Assembly: GCA_963664945.1 (NCBI GenBank) | Contig: OY761822.1 | Span: forward strand, 3,472,001-3,536,000 | Direction: 5' to 3' | Length of the DNA: 64,000 nucleotides | Source of the DNA: UBA6522 sp963664945 | GTDB taxonomy: Bacteria; Pseudomonadota; Gammaproteobacteria; Steroidobacterales; Rariloculaceae | Shown here: piece after piece, positions 40,450 through 49,612 of the stretch | Layout: the number at the start of each line of letters is the position of its first letter | Position numbering within the stretch: position 1 is the stretch's first letter | Notes under the pieces: generated by a model | Told to the model about the DNA's origin: nothing | Databases searched by the model: none | The model's input: only the letters and a program-made list of their open reading frames with translations | Program-made: the position numbers and the translations under genes

Positions 40450-43089
40450 ATGCCGGATCCCTCGAAAGACCTGTTGGTCCAGGGGACGTCCGTGGTGACC
40501 TCCGGTACCGCCGGCGCGCGGCAGATCGAAGGCCACGTGGCTCGACGGTACCTGGAGGAAGGTCGTACCGTGTGGCTGACGCCGACGGTTCAGACATACC
40601 GGAACTGGGCTGCCGACATGTGGAGCCGGTACCTGGACGACGGACGCCGCCAGCTACTGACCGACGGGCAAGTGAACGCGCTGTGGCGCCGGGTAGTCGA
40701 AGCGTCGCCGGTGGGCCGCGGCGGCTTGCTGGAGTATCGCCACGCCGCGGTCTGGGCCCGACAGGCGTCCCGGCGCCGCCGGGAGTGGAATCTCGGCCTC
40801 GAGGAATTGCGCCACTTTCGGGACGACCCGGACGGTCGCGCCTTGATTCACTGGGAGCAGGCGTACCGGAAGGCGCTGGACGAGTCGGGGTGGATGGACC
40901 CCCCGGACGTCGAGGATGCATTGAGCGCGCATGCCGGGATTCTGCCCAGTCGTTCCGATGAACACGTCGTGTGGCCGGATTCGGCAATTTCGCCGGCACA
41001 CGCACGACTTTTGCAACGGCTGCGCAACGCCGGGCAACGTCATTCGGAGTGGACGCCCCCGGAAATCAACCGGCGCTGCCGGCGCGTGCAACTGCCGGAA
41101 TTCGAGGATGAGGCGAGAACCGCCGCTGCGTGGGCCGCTGCCAAGCTCGCCCGGCAGCCCCTGCAGCGTATTGCGATCGTTGTCCCGGAACCGGAGAACC
41201 GTCGGGATGAAATACTTGGGATCTTCGAAGACGCGTTGAGGCCCCGGTCTCCCGGGCTGGCAGGCGCAGAACACGCGGGTGAGATCGTCTTCCTGCAGGA
41301 TGGGCCCAGCGCGCTGGAGAATCCGGTGATCGGTGCGGCATTGACCGCTCTTGAGCTCTTTACCCGGACGGGAGACTTCCAGGTGCTGAGCCGCTGGCTC
41401 AGGAGTCCTTTTTTCGTCTCGGCAGGCGGTGGGGCGGAAGCTCGAAGCCTGCTTGAAACGCAGCTCAGGTCACACATTTCGTCCAGATTGGTCTTTCGCG
41501 AAGCCCTCGGTGCGGGCGGGCTGGAGGCGAGAATTCGCGCCGCGTCGCCGGCACTCGGCGAAATGCTTGGCGAAGCGGCGGCATTGATGGGGTCGCAGCC
41601 CCGGCGAGCGACGCCTTCGCACTGGGCCGCAGTGTGGCGGCAGTTGCTGAGCGTCCTGGAATGGCGCGGCAGCGCGACCCGGGCGTCAACAGCGGAGAAC
41701 TGGGAATCGGCCCTGAACGCTCTGGAGCTTCTGACTCCCATCCTGGGACGGATGTCCGCAAGCGACGCATTGCAGGAACTCGAGGACATCCTCGGCCGGT
41801 CTCGACGCCGGGGAACTCCACCCGTGCACGGCGTATTCGTCATCTCCGATCCTGAAGACGTAATCCCGGGTTACGATGCGCTTTGGGTTTGCGGGCTGAC
41901 CGACACCCGGTGGCCGCGCGCACCGCAGCCCGTCCCGCTGCTGCCGTTGGCCCTGCAGAGCGCACACGGCATGCCCTCGGCTCATCCGAACGCCGCCCTG
42001 GAGCGGTCCCGGCTGACCCTTCGACGCCTGGTCGACGGTATCGGTGACGTGGTCCTGAGTTCACCGGATATGGTCCATGATCACCAGGCTCAGCCGAGCC
42101 CGCTGATCCTCTCGTATCCCGCCTCCAGCGAATCTGAGTTGATCGGGGCAAGGCGGCGTCCGGCGGGTTTCGGCCTGATCGATGCAAGTCGAATGGAGAT
42201 TGTTTCCGACCCGGTTCCGCCCGTTGCAACCCGAAAAATCAGGGGTGGCATCCGGACGCTGTCGATGCACTCAAGGTGTCCGCTGCGCGCATTCATAGAA
42301 AGCCGGTTGCAGGCCGTTCCCCTGGAGGTCGTTCGGCCTGGTCTCAGTGCTGCCGAGCGAGGTGTCGCGGTGCATGCGGCGGCGCAACGTCTTCTGCGTG
42401 AACTACCGGGGATGCAGGAAATCGCTTCCTGGAGCGCGGCTGAGCGCGCGCAGCGAATCGACCGCAGCAGCCGGCAGGCGCTGGGCAGGTTGTTCGGTAC
42501 CGCCCGGGGACGCCTGCAGCCGTTGTTCCGGCTGGAACTTGGCCGCTTGCGATCAATGCTGGCTGCGCTTTTGGAGATGGACCTGGCCAGGGGAAACTTC
42601 CGGGTGGCGGCCGTGGAGCAGCCGATGCAAATAACGCTTGGCGGCAAGGAGTTGAGCTGCCGAATCGACCGGATCGATCAACTCGAAGGCGGTGATGCGC
42701 TCGCAGTCATCGACTACAAGACCGGCTCCAGGCATACCCCCGGTGACTGGCTCAGGGAACGGCCGCGAGACCTGCAGTTGCCCCTGTACGCAAGTCTTAT
42801 CGAGGTCGAGGCCGTGGCCATCGCCGTCCTCCATCCGCGGAATCCCCGTTACAAGGGATTTTGGACGAAGCCCGAACAGTTTTCGGGCCGGTCGGCCCGT
42901 CTGCCATCCGGGGTGACGCTGTCGGGGCAGCGAAAGCGCTGGCGCGCGCAAATGGAAGAGCTCGCGACGGAGTTCGCTGCCGGAGATGGACGAATCTTCA
43001 TGGGTGACCGCAACGCTGCCGGCGGCGCGTTCTCGGCCTTGACTCGCGCGCATGAACTGACTGCGCTCGCGCGATCGACTGATTCATGA
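40450..43089 (+). CDS. AddB-like PD-(D/E)XK nuclease / inactivated helicase subunit
   Basis: 879 residues. The N-terminal half is helicase-like but the P-loop position reads VTSGTAGARQIEGHV, so ATP binding is doubtful. The C-terminal nuclease carries the PD-(D/E)XK residues in ALAVIDYKTGSRHTPGDW followed by RDLQLPLYASLIEVEA (Q-x-x-x-Y). Unlike classical AddB it lacks the iron-sulfur cysteine set; only one cysteine (HSRCPLRAFIES) is at the expected place. It overlaps the helicase gene by four bases (ATGA), and together they are the probable double-strand-break end-processing machine. Confidence 0.8.
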   Translation: MPDPSKDLLVQGTSVVTSGTAGARQIEGHVARRYLEEGRTVWLTPTVQTYRNWAADMWSRYLDDGRRQLLTDGQVNALWRRVVEASPVGRGGLLEYRHAAVWARQASRRRREWNLGLEELRHFRDDPDGRALIHWEQAYRKALDESGWMDPPDVEDALSAHAGILPSRSDEHVVWPDSAISPAHARLLQRLRNAGQRHSEWTPPEINRRCRRVQLPEFEDEARTAAAWAAAKLARQPLQRIAIVVPEPENRRDEILGIFEDALRPRSPGLAGAEHAGEIVFLQDGPSALENPVIGAALTALELFTRTGDFQVLSRWLRSPFFVSAGGGAEARSLLETQLRSHISSRLVFREALGAGGLEARIRAASPALGEMLGEAAALMGSQPRRATPSHWAAVWRQLLSVLEWRGSATRASTAENWESALNALELLTPILGRMSASDALQELEDILGRSRRRGTPPVHGVFVISDPEDVIPGYDALWVCGLTDTRWPRAPQPVPLLPLALQSAHGMPSAHPNAALERSRLTLRRLVDGIGDVVLSSPDMVHDHQAQPSPLILSYPASSESELIGARRRPAGFGLIDASRMEIVSDPVPPVATRKIRGGIRTLSMHSRCPLRAFIESRLQAVPLEVVRPGLSAAERGVAVHAAAQRLLRELPGMQEIASWSAAERAQRIDRSSRQALGRLFGTARGRLQPLFRLELGRLRSMLAALLEMDLARGNFRVAAVEQPMQITLGGKELSCRIDRIDQLEGGDALAVIDYKTGSRHTPGDWLRERPRDLQLPLYASLIEVEAVAIAVLHPRNPRYKGFWTKPEQFSGRSARLPSGVTLSGQRKRWRAQMEELATEFAAGDGRIFMGDRNAAGGAFSALTRAHELTALARSTDS

Positions 43090-46000
43090 GTGACGCGCTC
43101 CAGCGTCAACGCGCACTCGACGCCAGCCGATCGTTTATCGTTCAGGCGCCCGCGGGATCGGGCAAGACGGAACTGCTCATCCAGCGTTACCTGGCGCTGT
43201 TGGCAGGTGTCGAACTGCCGGAACAGATCGTGGCGATTACCTTTACCCGCAAGGCGGCCGCGCAGATGCGCAGCAGGGTGCTGGCGGCATTGACCGCCGC
43301 CAACCGGGAAGATCGACCGCAACAACCCCACCGCGTCCGGACGTATGAACTGGCGCGGCAAGCGCTGGCGCGCGACCGGCGGCGCAAATGGTTCCTTGTC
43401 GAGCAGCCCGCGCGCCTGAAGATCGATACGCTCGATGCGTTGAATGTCTGGTTGGCCCACCGGTTGCCGGCCGCCGCGGGCGGTATAGCCGCGGCCCGTA
43501 TCGTGGACGACGCACGTGACTTCCACGAGCATGCCGCGCGCCGGCTCTTTCAGGGGCTTGGAGATGGGTCGCCCGTCGCCGGCGCCCTGCAAAAGGTCCT
43601 GGAGTACTCCGACAGCAGTCTGGAACAGATGGTTGCACGCTTTGCCGACCTCCTGTCCACCCGGGATCAATGGCTCGATCACCTGTTTGCGGGCGACGAA
43701 GCAGAATTTCGAGCCAACACGGAACAAGCACTGCGCCGCGCCATGGACGAGAGTATCGCCCCGGTCGCGGCCATGCTTGCCGACAGGCGCCTGGATCAGT
43801 TGGTTCCGTTGCTGCGCCACGCGGCGGAGCACTCGCGCAACAGCCGTGAGAGCTTTCTCCCCTGGCTGGATCTCCGGACGATGCCGGCGCCGACGCATGC
43901 CAATATCCAGGCTTGGAAGTCCCTGCCCGAGTTATTGCTGACCCGGCAGGAGATGTGGCGAAAACAGCTCAGCGCCGTCGGGTTCTCGCGCCGGTTCCCC
44001 GAACAGGGCGCACGCCTGGGGGAACTGATAGCGCAACTGGCGGAATCCGAGGACATGCGCCTCGCGCTGGCCGGACTGAAAAGCCTGCCCGATGCGCTTC
44101 CGGGACCGGTGTGGTGGGAAGCCATGTCGGCGCTGCGATTGGCGCTGCGGCACCTGGTGGCCGAATTGCGCCTTGTGTTTGCGCAACGCAATGCGGCGGA
44201 TTTCGTGGAACTCGCGCTGGCGGCCCACCGGGCGCTGGGTAGCGCGGAACGACCGTCGGATCTTCTGCTGGCGCTGGATCGCCGAATCCAGCACATTCTC
44301 GTGGACGAGTTTCAGGACACGTCGCGCGCGCAGGTCAGGCTCCTGGAACTGCTCACGGCCGGTTGGGAGCGGGGGGACGGGCGAACGATGTTCCTGGTGG
44401 GCGATCCGATGCAATCGATTTACAGGTTTCGCAATGCCGATATGTCGTTGTTCCTGAGGACGAAACATCTGGGCATTGGCGACCTCCGCTGCGAAACGCT
44501 GGACCTGGAGCAGAATTTTCGCAGCAGTCCCGCCCTGATCGATTGGGTCAACGACACTTTTTCACGCATATTCCCACCCGCGGACGACGTTCAGGCGGGT
44601 GCCGCCGCCTTCTGTCCCTGTGTAGCGGCGAGGGCGCCGTCAGCGGACCAGAAGGTTCAGGTCCACGCGCTGAGAGGGACTGACCCCGAAGCCGAAACAA
44701 GGCTCGTTGCGCGGATAGTGGCTGCCGAAAGGGCGCAGTCGGCGACCCGCTCCGTCGCCATACTCGTACAGAGTCGAAGTCATCTCATCGGCCTGCAGGC
44801 GCATCTCCGTTCGTTGGGCCTGGACGCGCACGCGGTGCAGATCGAAGCGCCGAATCAGCACCAGATTACGCACGACCTCATCGCCCTGACCCGCGCCCTG
44901 ACGCACTTCGGCGATCGGCTCGCCTGGCTGGGGGTGTTACGGGCGCCCTGGTGCGGGCTTACGTGGCGGGACCTGCACGCGCTGTGCGGGGACGACCCGG
45001 ACAGCGCGGTGTGGACGTTGATGAACGATGCCCGGCGTGTGGCCACGCTCAGCGACGACGGCCGGGGCCGATTGGAGAGCGCGCGTGGCGTGCTGCGACT
45101 GGCGCTCCATACGCGCGCCGAACAGTCCTTGAGCCGGTGGGTGCAACGCACATGGCGGGCGTTGGGCGGTCCCCGGTGCGCGATGGCGCCCGAGGACATC
45201 GAACAGGCGGAGCAGTTCTTCAGGGTTCTGTCGGCCGCTGCCGCCCGGGGCGATCTTGACGATCCCGCGAGACTGGAGGAACTGTTCGATGACCCTGCGG
45301 CGAGCAAGGACCGCCCCCGGGCCTGCGGAATAGAAATCATGTCCATCCACCGCGCCAAGGGTCTGGAATTCGACACGGTGGTGCTGCTGGGTCTGGGCCG
45401 GGAACCGCCGGCGGATGGCGGCGGGGCGCTCTATTGGCACGAGCGAATGCACGAGGACGGTGGAGCGTCGGCGCTGCTGGCTCCGTCGTTGCCGGACTCC
45501 GGGGACGTGGACCCGGTCACTCGATGGCTGCGGGACATCGGGCGACACAAGGATCGTGCCGAGCGCGCCCGTCTGCTCTACGTGGCGGCAACGCGGGCGA
45601 GGGAACGCCTTCACCTGGTCGGTCAGCTCGCTGAAGGCAGGTCAAGGCCACCAGCCAGGAGCCTGCTGGCCTGTCTCTGGCCGCAGGTTTCCGCCGCGTT
45701 TGCAGCGGCGGAACCTGACGGCGCCACGGTCCGCGCCGCGGTCGACGCCATCGTACCGGCGCTCCGACGGCTTATCGATCCCGTTCACGTAGAAGGCGAA
45801 TTGCCGCCGGAGCCGGCGGACACGGGGGAAACGGTGCATCGTCCCCATTTTGAATGGGCGGGCCAGGCGGCGCTGCAGGTCGGCGTGGTGGTGCACCGTT
45901 GGTTGCAGACCATCGCCCGAGAGGGCGTGGAGCAGTGGAACGGCGAGCGCGTTCGCGCCGCGGCAGACCGGTATCAGGCTGAATTGCGATTGCTCGGGGT

Positions 46001-46415
46001 CGAAACCGACGATCTCGCCGGGGCATCGGAGCGCGTCGCGCAGGCCCTCCAGGCGGTGCTCGACGATGCCACCGGACAGTGGCTGCTCGGAAGGCACGGT
46101 GAAGCCGGGTCGGAGTTGCCGATGATGCGCGTGAGAGACGAACGGCTGGAGAGCGTGCGCCTGGATCGAACGTTCGTGGACGATGCGGGCACGCGGTGGA
46201 TCATCGATTTCAAGACCAGTTCCCACGAAGGAGGCTCCACCGAAGCGTTTCTGGACTCGGAGGTGCGGCGGTACCGCGAGCAACTGGAACGCTATGCCGG
46301 GATCATGTCGGCCGTGGACAAACGGCCCATCAGGGTGGGGCTCTATTTCCCCTTGCTCCAGGCATTCAGACACTGGCAACCGGAGCTTTCGGGCGGGCCG
46401 CCAGCCCCGCGGTGA
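43086..46415 (+). CDS. AddA-like UvrD/REP helicase-nuclease
   Basis: 1,109 residues. SF1A helicase motifs: Walker A FIVQAPAGSGKTELLIQRYL, Ia ITFTRKAAAQMRSRVL, Walker B LVDEFQDTSRAQVRLLELL, III MFLVGDPMQSIYRFRNADMS, IV LEQNFRSSPALIDWVN, V SIHRAKGLEFDTVVLLGLGR, VI RARLLYVAATRARERLHLVG. The C-terminal PD-(D/E)XK nuclease is WIIDFKTSSHEGG with RRYREQLERYAGIM. With the upstream gene it corresponds to AddAB, the counterpart of RecBCD, that resects DNA ends for RecA loading. No recBCD gene is in the window. Confidence 0.9.
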   Translation: MSDALQRQRALDASRSFIVQAPAGSGKTELLIQRYLALLAGVELPEQIVAITFTRKAAAQMRSRVLAALTAANREDRPQQPHRVRTYELARQALARDRRRKWFLVEQPARLKIDTLDALNVWLAHRLPAAAGGIAAARIVDDARDFHEHAARRLFQGLGDGSPVAGALQKVLEYSDSSLEQMVARFADLLSTRDQWLDHLFAGDEAEFRANTEQALRRAMDESIAPVAAMLADRRLDQLVPLLRHAAEHSRNSRESFLPWLDLRTMPAPTHANIQAWKSLPELLLTRQEMWRKQLSAVGFSRRFPEQGARLGELIAQLAESEDMRLALAGLKSLPDALPGPVWWEAMSALRLALRHLVAELRLVFAQRNAADFVELALAAHRALGSAERPSDLLLALDRRIQHILVDEFQDTSRAQVRLLELLTAGWERGDGRTMFLVGDPMQSIYRFRNADMSLFLRTKHLGIGDLRCETLDLEQNFRSSPALIDWVNDTFSRIFPPADDVQAGAAAFCPCVAARAPSADQKVQVHALRGTDPEAETRLVARIVAAERAQSATRSVAILVQSRSHLIGLQAHLRSLGLDAHAVQIEAPNQHQITHDLIALTRALTHFGDRLAWLGVLRAPWCGLTWRDLHALCGDDPDSAVWTLMNDARRVATLSDDGRGRLESARGVLRLALHTRAEQSLSRWVQRTWRALGGPRCAMAPEDIEQAEQFFRVLSAAAARGDLDDPARLEELFDDPAASKDRPRACGIEIMSIHRAKGLEFDTVVLLGLGREPPADGGGALYWHERMHEDGGASALLAPSLPDSGDVDPVTRWLRDIGRHKDRAERARLLYVAATRARERLHLVGQLAEGRSRPPARSLLACLWPQVSAAFAAAEPDGATVRAAVDAIVPALRRLIDPVHVEGELPPEPADTGETVHRPHFEWAGQAALQVGVVVHRWLQTIAREGVEQWNGERVRAAADRYQAELRLLGVETDDLAGASERVAQALQAVLDDATGQWLLGRHGEAGSELPMMRVRDERLESVRLDRTFVDDAGTRWIIDFKTSSHEGGSTEAFLDSEVRRYREQLERYAGIMSAVDKRPIRVGLYFPLLQAFRHWQPELSGGPPAPR

Positions 46416-46614
46416 GTTGGTCGACTCGACGGGCGCCGCCCGCCAGTCGTCCTCCAACCAGTTACGCGCTTCCCGTGACCGCGTATCCTCGCCAATCCCG
46501 GTGCCGGAAGCCTGGCGAATCCGGTCTGCAGGCCACTCGTCAGGCCGCGGGTTCGAGTTGCCGAAAGGTTGCTATCATTCGCTCAGCTCAACCTGCCGCC
46601 GGAGACCGTGGATC

Positions 46615-47037
46615 ATGCCCGTTCGCACCCTGGATCATTGCTCCATACGTACCTTGAAGCTGGACGACAGCCGAAGATTCTATATCGATGTGCTCGGCAT
46701 GGATGACGGTGACCGGCCGGATTTTCCCTTTCCCGGAACCTGGCTTTACCTGGACGGTCACGCGGTGATTCATCTCGTGGGCGTCGACCCCGACGATAAC
46801 AGCGGCTTGGTGGAGTACCTGGGCGGAGACGTCGACCCGGGCGCCGTGGAGGGAGCGGGGTCCCTGGATCACATTGCATTCTGCGCGACGGATGCGTCGG
46901 GGACGATCAGGCGCCTGAAGCAATACAACGTCGCCTATCGCGAACGGCAGGTGCCCGACACGGCGATCTATCAACTCTTCGTGGAGGACCCCAACGGAAT
47001 CACCATCGAACTGAACTATTTCGGTTCAGACCGGTAG
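46615..47037 (+). CDS. VOC-family (glyoxalase/dioxygenase superfamily) protein
   Basis: 140 residues with the paired beta-alpha-beta-beta-beta VOC fold. Metal ligands are likely His in TLDHCSIRTLKLDDSRRFYI and SLDHIAFCATDAS and Glu in FVEDPNGITIELNYFG. It has the pattern of small single-domain glyoxalase-like proteins; the substrate is not assignable. The ATG at 46615 gives the family N terminus; longer frames overlap addA. The 199 bases before it hold no gene I can see. Confidence 0.82.
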   Translation: MPVRTLDHCSIRTLKLDDSRRFYIDVLGMDDGDRPDFPFPGTWLYLDGHAVIHLVGVDPDDNSGLVEYLGGDVDPGAVEGAGSLDHIAFCATDASGTIRRLKQYNVAYRERQVPDTAIYQLFVEDPNGITIELNYFGSDR

Positions 47038-47177
47038 CCGGCACGGTCGAATGCGGCCGGGAAGCCTACGGGGAAAGGTCCGATGACATCGCGCGGGCCA
47101 TCAGCCTGGAGCGGAAGCATGACCTGCACTTGCCGCACACGCCCGAACCGGTTCGCCCCAGTCCGTATCAGGGCGCG

Positions 47178-47915
47178 TCAGAGCGTGCCGGAAAAATTGA
47201 ACGTACGCATGCCGGTGTCATCCGGTTCGCCCGTGAGTAACTCCACACCGCGCTTCAGGTCGGCATCCGCCTCGGGGCGCACCTGGACGCGCCCCCGGAT
47301 CTCGTACCGGCCTTCGGAGTCCAGGAACGCCGACCCGCGCACCTGCAGAGGACCGCCCTGGTCTTCAAAGCCGCCCCGCAGGCCGCCCGTCCCGGACAGC
47401 GTGACGTTGTAGTTGCCAAGGACTATGGGGCCACCCCCCAGCAGGGATGGAACCGTGATTCGACCCAGACCCAATCGGCCGCTGGCCGAGCTGGGCCAAC
47501 CGTCCCGCAGGACCAGTTCGGCCAGCTGCAAACTCACCTGACCGCGAATTCCGGCGATCGGCAGCGCCGACGCGAGGGCAGAAAGGCTGCAACCCGCCCT
47601 GACATCCGCCAGCGTGATTTCACTGCCGCGCGCGCGGATATCGGCTTGCAGGAAACCGTCACCGAGGCTGGTTTCGATACGGCCCGCGGGGCGTGCAATC
47701 AGAATCGACCATGGCCGCACCCGCCAATTGATGTCGTGAAATCCCAGCGGTCCCGCGGAGCCGAGGGCTGCGCGGCCGGACCAGACCGTTCCCTGAACCC
47801 CGGACAATCGAATGTCGCCGGGCGCGAACCAGCGATGCGCGACGTCTGCGGGAAAGAGCGCGGCCGCGAAGGCCAGATAGGCGCCCACCCCGAGCGCGAC
47901 CCACCTGATCGGCAT
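47178..47915 (-). CDS. gspN: Type II secretion system protein N
   Basis: 245 residues. One N-terminal membrane helix (VALGVGAYLAFAAALFPADV) and a periplasmic GspN domain of repeated beta strands (RLSGVQGTVWSGRAALGSAG, ISLQ-type AELVLRDGW, LRGGFEDQGGPLQVRGSAFL). An inner-membrane accessory of the secretion apparatus that is absent from many systems. Last gene of the gspG-to-N operon; convergent with the VOC gene across 140 bases in which I see no feature. Confidence 0.85.
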   Translation of the reverse strand: MPIRWVALGVGAYLAFAAALFPADVAHRWFAPGDIRLSGVQGTVWSGRAALGSAGPLGFHDINWRVRPWSILIARPAGRIETSLGDGFLQADIRARGSEITLADVRAGCSLSALASALPIAGIRGQVSLQLAELVLRDGWPSSASGRLGLGRITVPSLLGGGPIVLGNYNVTLSGTGGLRGGFEDQGGPLQVRGSAFLDSEGRYEIRGRVQVRPEADADLKRGVELLTGEPDDTGMRTFNFSGTL

Positions 47916-47916
47916 G

Positions 47917-48387
47917 TCACGGCCTCCGCAATTCCAGAGAGGCGTTCACGAGTCCCGGCTGTTGCGTGCCGTCCAGGTTTGCGGAAATCACGATGATTCC
48001 ATGTTCCTGCCGCAACGCTCCCAGCCAGCCGGCCAGTTGGGCAAAGGATACCCGCTGAAAGGTGACGCGAATGCCGTCCTCGCCATCGGGTTGATTCCGC
48101 GACAGGGTGCCGCCCAGCCCGTGGGCGCGGTGAGTCTGGTCGACCACCAACACCAATGATTCCCCGGACGCCGCGGGACCGGTCGGCGGGATACCTGGAA
48201 CCTGCGGCAGGCGGCGTGCGTTCGCCAGCAGGCTGTGCTTCTCCGCCAGCGCGGCGTCGAACTCGAGATTGGCGTCGCGCAACGGCGCCCATGCGAAGCT
48301 CCAGACAAGGATCAGGGCCGCGAGCGCGCCGCCGAGGAGCACCACCAGGCGCTCGCGGGGCTGTAGCGTTTCGAACCAGGACTTCAT
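47917..48387 (-). CDS. gspM: Type II secretion system protein M
   Basis: 156 residues. A short cytoplasmic start (MKSWFETLQPRERLVVLLGG), one membrane helix (ALAALILVWSFAWAPLRDAN) and a periplasmic ferredoxin-like domain (LVLVVDQTHRAHGLGGTLS). Partners with GspL in the inner-membrane platform. The ATG overlaps the gspL stop by four bases. Confidence 0.88.
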   Translation of the reverse strand: MKSWFETLQPRERLVVLLGGALAALILVWSFAWAPLRDANLEFDAALAEKHSLLANARRLPQVPGIPPTGPAASGESLVLVVDQTHRAHGLGGTLSRNQPDGEDGIRVTFQRVSFAQLAGWLGALRQEHGIIVISANLDGTQQPGLVNASLELRRP

Positions 48388-49610
48388 TGCGGACTGACGG
48401 CGATCCGCAGCCGCCCGAGGATGCCATCCCGGGCCGGGTTTGCCGATTGGATCGAGGCCCGGAACGTCCCGCTGCCGCTTATGTCGCGGGCGAACTCGTC
48501 CAATGACGAAACGTCGTCGGCAACGATCTGCAGGTCCATGATCCCGGTGCGGAAACTCAGCGCTTCGAGGCGGGTTTCGTCATTCCAGGCCCGCGCCATC
48601 TCATCGAGCGCCTCCAGAAAGCCCGCACCGTTGCCGTCCGCGCTGGCAGCCAGGCCCCGCCGTATCTGCGCTTCGCAAGCGGCCAGACCGGTTGCCTGCG
48701 CATTGAGCCGGCACGCCGTCTCGAGCATCGCGGTCACGTTCCGGTTCTCGCGACTCAGCGCAAGGTGGCGCGCACCTTCCCCTGCGAACGCAAGGACGAG
48801 CACTCCGAGCAACAACGCCGCGGCAAGCCGCCACGGCCGGAACCACGATTGCCAGTCGGGTTTCCGGGCGTAGGCGCCCTGGAGCAGATTGCATCCCGGC
48901 CGGCCGATCAGGGTTGCGCCCAGCCAGGGCAGGAGTCCCTCGCGCAACAACTGCACGTCCAGGCTGACCTCCTGCCCGCGCAACCGGGCAATGTCCCGTT
49001 CGCATCGCGTGTATCCGTCAGCATCGGCGAACAACATCACATGGGGCAGTTCGGGTGGGTCGCCTTCCCCGCCGTGCGCCACCCGCAGGACTTCTGCGAG
49101 CTCCAGGTCCTGCAGCGCGAAAGGCGCCTGACCGGGTGCCCGGCCATAGGTGCAGTCGCCTTCAACGGCCAGTGTCGTGCATCCGGGTACGGAGGCTACG
49201 CCCTCGGATTCGCAGTAAACCCGCTCGGGAGTCAATCCCGCCTGCCCGCACGCCTGCAGCCAGCTCTCCAATTGCCGCCGTCTCACCGCGGTGACGGGGA
49301 CGGTACCGGAGGCGTCCCTGGCGCCGGCCGCAAAATGCAGGCGGTCCACATCCTCCGCGACAACGTCCTCCAGCGACCAGGGCAGCATCTGGCGCAGCCG
49401 TGCCGCGCTCTTGATGGGCAATGCGGCCTGGCTGCAGATCGCGTCCAGCCCCGATACCAGCACCAGGACGCGGCGGTTTTCGGCTGCCCCGGCGGCTTCC
49501 TCCAATGATCCATGGGCCGACGGGGACAAGCGTTGCCCCTCAGAATCCAGCGCGACCCAGGACACCGTTCCAGGGTTCGCGGGCAACCGGACCACCAGGT
49601 ACTCGTGCAC
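48384..49610 (-). CDS. gspL: Type II secretion system protein L
   Basis: 408 residues. A cytoplasmic actin-like domain (SLEEAAGAAENRRVLVLVSG, LPWSLEDVVAEDVDRLHFAA, ERVYCESEGVASVPGC), a membrane helix near residues 255-275 (LAAALLLGVLVLAFAGEGAR) and a periplasmic ferredoxin-like domain. It recruits the GspE ATPase to the inner-membrane platform. It begins 2 bases after gspK. Confidence 0.9.
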   Translation of the reverse strand: MHEYLVVRLPANPGTVSWVALDSEGQRLSPSAHGSLEEAAGAAENRRVLVLVSGLDAICSQAALPIKSAARLRQMLPWSLEDVVAEDVDRLHFAAGARDASGTVPVTAVRRRQLESWLQACGQAGLTPERVYCESEGVASVPGCTTLAVEGDCTYGRAPGQAPFALQDLELAEVLRVAHGGEGDPPELPHVMLFADADGYTRCERDIARLRGQEVSLDVQLLREGLLPWLGATLIGRPGCNLLQGAYARKPDWQSWFRPWRLAAALLLGVLVLAFAGEGARHLALSRENRNVTAMLETACRLNAQATGLAACEAQIRRGLAASADGNGAGFLEALDEMARAWNDETRLEALSFRTGIMDLQIVADDVSSLDEFARDISGSGTFRASIQSANPARDGILGRLRIAVSPQ

Positions 49611-49612
49611 GG

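Noticed and set aside
39131..41005. Long open frame on - (624 codons) opposite alaA and the addB-like gene
   Set aside because: Shadow frame, Arg/Pro-rich, spans two unrelated genes.
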